From NCBI GenBank assembly GCA_012184525.1, contig WOFQ01000069.1, positions 1-64,000 of the forward strand: a stretch of 64,000 nt of DNA, in the 5' to 3' direction. Below the pieces are notes generated by a model that was not told where the DNA came from, did not search any database, and was given only the letters and a program-made list of their open reading frames with translations. This document shows positions 55,229 to 64,000 of this stretch, one piece after another. This DNA is from Xenoacremonium recifei. Taxonomy: Eukaryota; Ascomycota; Sordariomycetes; Hypocreales; Nectriaceae. Made by a program: the position numbers and the translations under genes. Each line of letters opens with the position of its first letter. Within the stretch, counting starts at the first letter, position 1.

Positions 55229-56931
55229 TCATAAGGCAGTCTTGGTATGCCTGCATGACGGGTTTTTTAGCCGATCAGCATCCCCTTCCTCCCAGTTATG
55301 AACCATTTTGAGATTCATCACTACGTCTGCATGAGCAGAGCTTCGGGGCGTAATATTGAGGGGGAATGATTCTGGGCGGTGTGTCAATCCGGATTCTATT
55401 TTGACTTCTGGGTCTACCTCAGATCCATTCTCATCGACCGTCTTCGTGATCCTAAACATAGAGAGGGTTTGAGCAATGTTCAAAAAGAGTGTTGTATCAG
55501 CAAAATATCGCCCCGGGCAAACCCTGCGTCCAAAGCCGAAAAGCACAGGCGCTGGATCTGGCTCGTTACGTGGCTCAAGATATCTTTCGGGATCGTACGA
55601 CTCTGGGTTCAGATATACCGTAGGATCATGAGTGACCTCATAGGGTGCTGCAAAGAGAATAGCCCCCTTAGGTATCAGGTAATCGTTGTAATAAATATCG
55701 TCTTCGGCCATGTGTGGCAATCCCATGGGCACCGCGCTCAGCCATCGCAGAGTTTCTTTGAGTACTCCTTCAATGTAAGGCAAACGATCTCGATCTTCAG
55801 GTGTTGGAAGCTTGCAAGGCCCGACAACTCGGTCCAATTCTTCCTGTGCTCTCCGTTGTACCTCGGGGAATTTAACCATCGCCAGGAAGAAGAAACTTAA
55901 GGTCGATGAGGTGGCCTCGACAGCTGCGAGGTACATGTTTGCGGCCGTTCCTTTGATCGCGGGCTCCTCGACAAATCCTTTTGACGATTGTACTTCGAGA
56001 AAGCCATCCTCAATAAGTTTTGACACATATGAGAGCCTACTAGTCCCGTTGCGCATCTCATGCCGAACGAATTGATACGGGATTTCTACCACATCCCTCC
56101 ATGCGTTGCTGTATTTGCGTGCCTTGCTCTTGAACCCTCCTCCGGGAAGCCATTCAGGCCAGTGTCGAAGTATTGGTACGAAGTTGACAATCCATTTCCC
56201 GTTTATCGCCTCGAGATTGGTTTCGATCCCGTACTCGATCAATTGTACCAGGGGATCGGGGTTTTCCAGCTCAATCGAATAGCCATATGTCATCTGAAGA
56301 ATGTTTGCAGCCATTTGGCTGTCCATGGTTAGCTTCAATACCCATTGATCTTCGAATTGGAAGCATAGATTGTAGGATCGGTGTTGTTTGCCGGAGTTTC
56401 TTACGATTTGAGATGCTGAAAATGATCCTTGGGGCGACGCAAAAGTTGGTAAAGGAAACGGCCAACTTCTGCTTCTTGAATACTTTGGAACCTTGCGACT
56501 CGTGGTTTCGTCCCAAGTTGCTCGTGCATTAATTTCCGAAACTGCCGGGTAGTGGCGTCATAAGACATGATGAACGTATTTCCCCGATAATCGCAGACTT
56601 TGGAAAGGAATTCAGTGGTTGGCCTCGCCGATGTCTTCAGCGAATTTCGCCCTAAGATCTCGTGTGCAACCTCCGCCTCATGGAGAATGACAATGCTCTG
56701 GCCAAGAACTGTAATAGAAGTGATCGGCCCGTAGAGATCTCTGTGCTTGAGCCAATGCAGATGTTCAAGCCCTCCAGCCGGAGGCAAATCCAATATGTTT
56801 CCAACAATAGGGAGCGGTTTCGGCCCAGGGGGGAGTTTAGAGAATCTTTGCTTTCTCTTTATGTGGTAGTAAAGGGAGCATGACAGTAGAATTATAAGCC
56901 CGCATATCACCTTAATATTTCCGATAGCCAT
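55229..56931 (-). CDS. Cytochrome P450 monooxygenase
   Basis: Two exons on the minus strand, 56405-56931 and 55229-56318, give 538 aa. An N-terminal membrane anchor (ICGLIILLSCSLYYHI) is followed by the proline hinge LPPGPKPLPIVGN. The I-helix region carries AAVEATSSTLSFF, with the usual A-G-x-D/E-T reduced to A-V-E-A-T-S. The K-helix ETLR is present, and the heme loop is FGFGRRVCPGRYFAD with the ligand Cys. General likeness is to fungal P450s near the OrdA/CYP64 group that work on secondary metabolites; substrate unknown. The acceptor at 56319-56320 was chosen because it avoids a stop and gives LKSQMAANILQMTYGY. No biosynthetic backbone enzyme is within view. Confidence 0.88.
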
Positions 56932-59900
56932 GTTGCTTAATTCAGATATGAAAGCTACCCGAACTTTGGTGCGTACTGTCAATCGATATCTGGAAAATCC
57001 TTGCAAGGGCAGGTCGCTGTCAGAAATGAGACTTCTAAAGTGGAAGACTAAATTGAACACGTCTAGGCAGCTTTTGAGGCTTTTTGATGACCCAGAGCTC
57101 CGGGGGCGGCTTGCCCGGATTCCCCAATCTCTCATACCATTCCACTCGATACGTCATTGCTCAGTGTGGCTGCAATCACACAAATTTGTTTGGGTATATG
57201 TGTTTACTAATGTTGTGACTAATGCAGAAGACTTGCATCCCATCCCGCTGGTGTCCTCACGGCTGACATTTCAACCTATGATGTGTACGATTTAAGCGCC
57301 AACCATTCTACATCGAGTTTGGGTTATTCTGATGCAGTCACGCTACATAAGCACTTCTGCAACCCAGAGGATTCATCGACGAACGTGGTTAAAAGTCTTC
57401 TGGAGTCTCTTCAAACTAGTACCTAGAATGTTATCTACCTAGATAAATCAGGTCAAGATTAAAATCAATTCAGTTAATAAATAGGAGACAACAGGGCTAT
57501 AGGTGAATCGCAGAGGAAAGAATAAAAACGAAAGCTGCGTAAACATATTTTCTTCATCAGGGTGGCCCCTTCATCCTCCATTGTAAAGCCATGACCAAGG
57601 TCAGCTCATACCTTTTCGCAATGAAACACACATCTCACGGCAGCCTGGCTGGCTGACTTGAATGAAGAAATATTTTCGTCTTGTAGTTAGAATGCACACA
57701 ACACGAACTTTTGCCGCGATACCTGGCAACTGTAAGAATGATGACCAACGCATTCATTTATAACTCAAGTGGTATGAGTGATCTTCCTGATAGCCAAGTG
57801 AAATGTAGAAATTTGGGCATACAAAGTGTAGAGTTAGGATAGGGTGTCCCCGACAAGGCTTGCTGCTATATGTCCAACCAGCCATAGTCCTTATGCTTCA
57901 AATTAATATTCAGATCTTTGTAGATAAATTCTTAACCAAAATGAAACGTCCGATCTCAGCCAGCCCATTAATGAAACCTTGCATATACGCTCTGAACGCT
58001 GTCGTGATGGCACTTCCACCTTGATTTCGTCTGTAATGGCCCCTCCGCCAGAATCCTGATTTGCAAAGAAACCAACCGAAGTAGACATGGGATGAAGAGG
58101 AGAATAGTGCATACCCAGAGGCCCAGCCAATATCAATAATTTATACCCATGAAAATGAAAATTTGCCGATGCAAAGGAAAGAAGTTTATTTTTTCATGCT
58201 CACACCTTGAAAACAGGGGCGTCGGGCCGAGCGCTGCAGCCAAGGCCGCTCCCGCTATCAGAGCCACGTCAGCGTTGCATGTGCCGCGATTTCTCGTGTT
58301 TGATCCTCCTTCAAAGTGCACGAAGTCGAGCTTCGGCGCAATGCCAGCCTTTATAGTACTCTTATTAAAATAATACCTCCCTTCATAAATAATAATAAGA
58401 CACTAAATCTCAAGTAATTGCATATACTTGCTTGCATCAAGTGTAGAAACATGGTGTGAGACGGGGAAGGCGACGAGCTAGCTGGGGTTCTTCTGCTCGT
58501 CAGATGTTACTGAAGTGAAGTATACAGTGAGATAATAGAGCTATTTTTTTTTTCACCGAAATCACGCAATTCAAACTCTCAGTGCTATCTGCCGCGAACA
58601 ATTCGAGCCCACAGTGATCAATGCAAGATTGCTGTTGTTGCTATCTGGGTATTTCATGATCCCACGGCGACCCGCCAACAATGGAAATGCGACAAACAAC
58701 GGGAGGAGCAGTGACTCAGTGCGTTGTTGTGTGCAAGGAAGTGAGCCCCGGGTTGATCCGTCGATTCCGCTCGGCTGGTATGGCCGGTGAGATCGTCCAT
58801 GATTTATTCCTACTCCAGTGCGCGATGGCCCGTCCCCGCTGCGAATGCAACACTACCGATCCCTCAGGTATACTCCGTACATACGAAGGTACTCCGTACA
58901 TTCTCCGATCTAGCCTACATAGTCGAGGATGGTTATGCGGGTACTTGAAACCGAAAGACGCTGCAGATGACCCTCTCGTGGACGGCCAGGTAGCCGACAC
59001 CCAACTAGATAGGAGGGAGTGTCTGTGGTGTCCTTCTGCGTGGTTGTTCACTGAATCTCAGGTCCTGCCCACCAGCCCAGACATGACCTCCTAAGCAGAG
59101 CTTCTTTGCACCGTCTTCAGGTCTCAAAACTGAACTGAGCCAATCTTCCCCTGTCTTGCAGTGTGTAGCTGGGACTACATGTGCCGTTCTACGCTCACTT
59201 AATATCTCGTGATGTTCCTTGACTATCATCCTTCAAGACTGCTATTGATGAAGCGAAACCCCTCCGCATGCACAACGGCGCGCCTTGGCTTGAAATCAGC
59301 GCCGTGAGCGAGCACACCCCTAAAAGCTCTACCCCGAAGGCACTAAAGGCGCTATGTCCCTTAGATCATATCAGCGAAGACTGTTCGAGTAATCTCTACA
59401 GTAGACTATTTCGTCAACTTTCCTAGTCCAGGCGCATGCGAGCTGTTTCTCCATTTCTCGTCAGATGCATCTACTTGGTTTCACGCGGATTTCGCTTTAT
59501 TTTCTGCTGTCTATTTCTCTTCACCTTTTCCCTTCGATTCTGCTTCACTTGTAGCTAGCAGGGCTAGCCAGCAAGATTTAAAACGAAAACATCTCTCGGT
59601 CTTCTTTTGTTCTCAAACCGAGGATGTCAAGGACGTTTGGCCGACGATGCGCCTCATAATGCACGAGGAACATCCTCAACCTGACGAGAAAATTCTGCCT
59701 TGATATTTGGCCATGTACGCCGAGTTTGTTGAGTATTAGTAGTTTAGGTCACCATAGGGCTAACGAGGTGCCTAATGTGGCAGCTGTAGACTAGCCGTTC
59801 GTACAGAGTAAAACACCCAGACTCGCGCCTACTAAAGAGAATCCCCGCGCCACATGCCCCAACCCATCTTTAAAAAGTGAAATCTCCCATCACAGCGACC

Positions 59901-61455
59901 TATCATTATCACTCCGGTGTTCGCTGAGTGGCATTGCATTTTTGGCCTCGTCCAGCAACATCGTACTTGGGTTGATTACTTTAGTATCATGCAAACACAG
60001 TCCTTGGCGCGATATCTCTCTCTTCCTAAATGGTGTACCAAGACCGAAGCGACCCGGCATGCATATAGAATAATTAACCTCGCGGAAGGACTGCGCGTAG
60101 GCAGCTTCTCGCACTCGGGGACGTTTCCGCTCTTCGGGATACGCTTGAGAATCTCTACGTGAACCTGGGGCAGACCAGAGACACCGAGATCATTATCGAA
60201 TTGGTGTCGCGGAGGAGAGGATGATGATCTACATCGGGGCAACAGAATCGCAACACGCCAGAACAGTTCTTATGCTGCTAATGAGAGTAATGGTTGTCCC
60301 TTTCTTACCCGTGGCAGGCAAACTCGCTTTTCTTTGAATCAGGATTTGGTTCACCTACTTCCCATAGCTCATGGTCTCGATCCTACACTACATCATCCTA
60401 TTTAGACAGGAGTCTGCAACGCGATAGTAAAAGGGAGGCTGAGACGCACTTGGCTCCTAAGACTCTCGATACCCCGTATAATATGAAGAACATCGTTTTA
60501 CTTGAGAACACTTTTCTCTAGAAGAACCTGCACGCGGATACCTTTAGGCGAGGGGCGAGGAGAAGAAAGTTTCGGGATTGTCACCGCTAGCTCTACCAAT
60601 GTTTGTTAGATTAGAAACATGATACCAGTGAAATGTGTATAACACAAAGATTTGTCGATCGTAATAGTAATTTAGCCATTTTATCATCTTATGCCCTATT
60701 CATGAATCGATATCTTGGTCTTGCCCCGTAAATCTTAATCCTGACAAATACGGCGAAGGGGATTCTCATATAATGATTTTAACAAATTGCTTCTCTGGGA
60801 ACTCCTAGCACTGTCTTTGGTCTCGAGCGCATCATAGCCAGAAATGTCGAAATGCTCTCTGCCACCTACCTAGGTTTAAGATATTCATACGTACAATTAA
60901 TTGCTGTTCTTCGGCTTGTCTCAGATGGAGAGAATATATCCAAGATCAGTCAAAGTCTCATTTCACTACCATCATTTCTAAGTGCATAAGCTTAAAGGCC
61001 AGTGTATTGTATTGGATGACCATGGCAAGATATTATTTCATGATCAGTGTTTAGGCTAGTGCAAGGGAGAAAATACCCAGCGACGCAACGTCCGTGGAGT
61101 CATTTCATCCTTAAATCAAAAGATAGGTAGTCTCCAGGTAAATTATCCAATAGAATTCCTTATGAAAACACATACACATGTTATGCATACCCAAATCTTT
61201 TGTACGTCGTTTCAACGCTACAGATGGCGGCGGAGGGGGGTCCAAAGTTAGTCTCCCCAAGTGGGTAATTCGGACATGTCGGGGACCGTCGGCCTGAGAG
61301 TCCGCCATCCGATAATCATACTCCCCCGCCCCCATTGTCTGCTGCTATAAGAGAGACCGACGTGAGGCGTTGCGCTGATTACCGTAACTCTTTCGGTTCT
61401 GAATACTCGTATAGTATTCTCTTTAGCGCTTGAACCAGCCTCAGCAACGCCCAAC
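56932..61455. other. Gene-poor region, about 4.5 kb
   Basis: Lies between divergent genes (P450 and isocitrate-lyase relative). No ORF exceeds about 140 codons and none carries a recognisable motif; candidates at 58681-59094 and 59976-60242 are overlapped by equally long frames on the other strand. AT-rich stretches lie near 57420-57500 and 58370-58410. Two TACTCCGTA copies sit at 58871-58898. It may be a large promoter region, a non-coding RNA locus or the relic of a lost insert; sequence alone does not decide. Confidence 0.4.
58871..58898 (-). repeat. Two TACTCCGTA copies, 19 bp apart
   Basis: Copies at 58871-58879 and 58890-58898, each continuing as TACTCCGTACAT, in the gene-poor region. 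Confidence 0.55.
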
Positions 61456-63222
61456 ATGAATGTGGATTTAGAAGCCGAAGACAAAGCATTTCAGGAACTA
61501 GCGGCCTCGATTGAGAAGGAATGGAAAACTCCCAGACAAGCACATCTCAAACGGTTATATATTTCTGTCTCTTTTACAATAAAAATACTAACAAGCGGCA
61601 GACCGTATTCGGCAAAGACTATTGCCGCCTTACGAAACACCATTCCTCTATCTTATGCTTCTAGCATCCAAGGTGACAAACTCTGGGGCCTCTTAAACGC
61701 CCATCTGGCCAATGGAACCTGTGAAAAGACATTTGGTACAACTGAACCAACTGTCGTATCTCAAATGGTTAAGCATCAGCAAGTACGTCAGGCATCGAGA
61801 TGTTCACATATTATTTTATGTTAGACAATAAGCGAGCAAATCTAACGATATAGACTGTGTATGTCTCAGGAGCTCTTTGTGGCCTTTCCGAAGTCCAGCA
61901 CCCCGGCTGTGATCATGCAGATTATCCATGGGATACAGTGCCAAAAGTTGTGGAAAAGCTCTTTAAGGCTCAGCTTTGGCACGACCAGCGCCAGAAGCAG
62001 TTCCGCATGCAACACAGCAAGGCTGAGCGAGAGAAGCTTGAGGCATATGATTTCATGGCACCAATCATAGCCGATGGAGATATGGGATTCGGCGGGTTGA
62101 CTACTACTGTTAAGATGGCTAAGCTCTTTGTGGAAGCAGGAGTTGCTATGATACACCTGGATGATTTAGCCATTGGCTTGAAGAAGTTCACTATTGGCGA
62201 AGGCCGGACCGTGGTGCCAACTAGCGAGTACTTATCTCGACTCACGGCTGTACGCATGCAATTTGACATCATGGGGTAAGTCATAAGAGTCGCAAAAGAA
62301 ATCGTAGATTGCTAACTTCTGACAGCGCCAACACTCTACTGATGTGTCGATGTGACACGGATCGGTCCCAGTTCATCACCAGCACCATAGACCCTCGTGA
62401 CCATGCGTATATCATAGGCGCTACGAAAGATGTAGAGCCTTTGGTGGAAGCGGTGATGGAGGGACTGGCCAATGGCAAGACCTATATGCAAGCTCGTGAC
62501 GAGTGGAAAGCAAGGGCAGGCTTGATGACCTTCGACGAAGCTGTCAAGAAGAAGGCCACTGCGCAGCAGTACGAGAAATACGTTCCAAAGGTCTCGAGGT
62601 ACGGCACGTCCCTTAAAGAACGGCGCCGCGTTGCCAAAGATATTCTAGGAGAAGACGTTGTTTTCGATTGGGAGCTTCCAAGATCTAAGGAGGGTCAGTA
62701 CATGTGGAAACCAACTGTCAAGACCATCGTGGAGCGAGCGATTCTTGCTGCTCCTCTTGGAGACATGACCTGGGCCAGAATGGATGCCCCAGGTGAGTAC
62801 CAGATGCTTCCCACAAGGTCATTCACTAACCCTGCACAGTATGGAAAGATATTGTTGAATTCCACCAGGAGGTGCGCAAGGTCTATCCCAAACGGCTCTT
62901 TGCCTTTGGTTTCACCGGAATGTACGACTATGAGAAGGCGGGATTCAGCCCGGAGCAGGTTCGGTCTTTTAGCGACGATATGGCTAAGTTGGGCATCGTC
63001 TGGCAGGTTCAACCCATCTGGGCTGTGAGTGGATTGAATATCACAGCAGAGAAGTTCTCCAAAGAGTGGCAACAAGATGGAATCGCTGGGTATATAGAAA
63101 ACATCACAAAGCCGTCCAGAGTGCCGCCTATCGTTGATGGTTTCCATAAACCTAGTTATGCCGGCTCGTATCTAGCCGATGCCTTCTTCGCCACTGTCGC
63201 TGGCCAGGAGATTACCCCATGA
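61456..63222 (+). CDS. Isocitrate-lyase-family protein lacking the catalytic KKCGH motif
   Basis: Five exons: 61456-61553, 61602-61782, 61854-62275, 62326-62792 and 62840-63222, giving 516 aa. The fold is clear: YVSG, HADYPWDTVPKVVEKLF, IIADGDMGFGGLTTTVKMAKLFVEAG, IHLDDL and CRCDTD all align with isocitrate and methylisocitrate lyases. But where those enzymes have KKCGH, with the catalytic cysteine, this protein has KKFTIGEG (residues 203-210). The QSSSTAS-like loop is replaced by ALCGLSEVQ, and the SPSFNW block by GMYDYEKAG. The Mg-binding acidic residues seem kept. So ordinary isocitrate lyase activity is unlikely; it may cleave another C-C or C-P bond, as other members of the PEP-mutase superfamily do, or be inactive. 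Length is close to that of isocitrate lyases. No peroxisomal signal seen. Confidence 0.85.
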
Positions 63223-63759
63223 TGGGTAAAAAGGTTGTTGAGGGAATAGATCTATTGTGGCATTTCAATTTTACAAAAATCGAGCACCCAACCATGCCTG
63301 TAGGTTAGCTAGACCCCATAAATTTCAGCTAACATTGAACAATTACTTCCGACAAATCACTAAAATGCCATTTTACCAGGGCTCATTTTGGATAATTAAA
63401 AATTCGTTCATCCTAAGAAATTCGTGGCTTAAAGGATTCGACATTTGTATGTTCGTGATGACGCTGTAGGGGGGAAGCCTACCCTACAGATCGGCTTTAT
63501 CAAGCCCCGACTCTCCTGAAACGGACCGTCGGTTCTTCCGCTTCCCGAATGACAAACATTGGCGCGGGGCTGCTCCGATGGAGACTTCCGTACAAACAGA
63601 CAGAACTGCGTCAACCACGAGGATATCATCTTGGGGGCAACTTGAAAGTCGCCTTATACACCGTGACGGGATGTGACGGGGTTACGAGCAATGCGATCCT
63701 AGCAAAACTTCGACTGTGCAGCTGGAGAGGTTGATACCGATGAAGTGAGAGCTGCCCAG
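63223..63759. other. Intergenic region
   Basis: Between the isocitrate-lyase relative and the partial zinc-cluster gene; no gene or notable repeat. Confidence 0.35.
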
Positions 63760-64000
63760 ATGTCCAACTCTGCAAACGGCCCAGTGCTTCTGGGAAAGCG
63801 GAAACGGGCGTGTGAACGATGTGCGCGAGGGAATCTCCCATGTGATTCTGGCGGCAACTCATCTTGTCAAAGTTGTCTGGCCGCCGGTACTGGTACGCCC
63901 ATTCCCCGAGTACTGACGTTCATCCTGAATAGACTTGGCTAATCGCGTCGATAGCTTGCCAGATAACATCCTCTCCAGCGAATTCTCTTACAGGCTTGCC
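63760..64000 (+). CDS. Zinc-cluster transcription factor, 5' part (runs off the window)
   Basis: Starts at ATG 63760 (MSNSANG). Exon 1 ends at 63892, a 40-nt intron follows (63893-63932), and exon 2 is still open at the window edge. Residues 17-44 look like the start of a Zn2Cys6 cluster: KRKRACERCARGNLPCD, then CQSC after seven more residues. The sixth cysteine, normally 6-9 residues on, is not found in the visible splice form. Either the intron is different, the gene lacks it, or this is a variant finger. The regulator would be the only one next to the isocitrate-lyase relative. Confidence 0.55.

Noticed and set aside
58681..59094. 137-codon plus-strand ORF in the gene-poor region
   Set aside because: An equally open frame of 111 codons lies on the opposite strand and neither shows a motif; it also spans two TACTCCGTA repeats.
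1..64000. tRNA genes, rRNA, CRISPR arrays, transposase genes
   Set aside because: No B-box-like GGTTCGAATCC hairpin context, no spaced direct repeats and no intact transposase or reverse-transcriptase motifs were found by eye on either strand.

Overview
The window looks like nuclear DNA of a filamentous ascomycete, most likely a mould of the Aspergillus/Penicillium type. Genes are dense and lie on both strands. Most are cut by introns of about 40-125 nt that begin GT and end AG, often with a CTAAC- or CTGAC-like branch sequence. The gene families are typical of such fungi: four Zn2Cys6 or Zn2Cys6-like regulators plus one regulator with no visible zinc finger, MFS transporters, flavin monooxygenases, a P450, a GMC oxidoreductase and a PTH11-type membrane protein. 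I found no rRNA, tRNA, CRISPR array, polyketide synthase or peptide synthetase. Exon models were built by hand from reading frame, splice phase and conserved motifs; every join keeps frame, but none was tested against transcripts.

Layout. 0-13 kb: a decayed ORF fragment, an APH-like kinase, a rhodopsin-fold membrane protein, an MFS sugar transporter divergent from a Zn2Cys6 regulator, a small secreted protein and an unknown protein. 13-22 kb: a probable nitrogen-catabolism group, with an aldehyde dehydrogenase divergent from a DUF1989/polysaccharide-deacetylase fusion, then an M20 carbamoyl-amide hydrolase and a large Zn2Cys6 regulator. 23-31 kb: a phenol-hydroxylase-like flavoprotein, an S33 peptidase and a 13-exon amino-acid permease. 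31-40 kb: a peroxide group, with a GMC oxidoreductase divergent from a catalase, then a DyP-type peroxidase and a regulator. 40-57 kb: a beta-lactamase-fold hydrolase, a Baeyer-Villiger-type monooxygenase with an in-frame stop, an SDR, a second MFS transporter, a Zn2Cys6 regulator, a purine nucleoside permease and a P450. 57-64 kb: a gene-poor stretch of about 4.5 kb, an isocitrate-lyase-family protein that has lost the catalytic KKCGH motif, and the start of another zinc-cluster gene running off the edge.

The most interesting points are the allantoin/hydantoin-like gene group at 13-22 kb, the GMC-catalase-DyP group, the isocitrate-lyase relative without its catalytic cysteine, 7-nt and 8-nt microexons in two genes, the in-frame TGA in an otherwise intact monooxygenase gene, and four CreA-type sites packed into 32 bp before a sugar-transporter gene.
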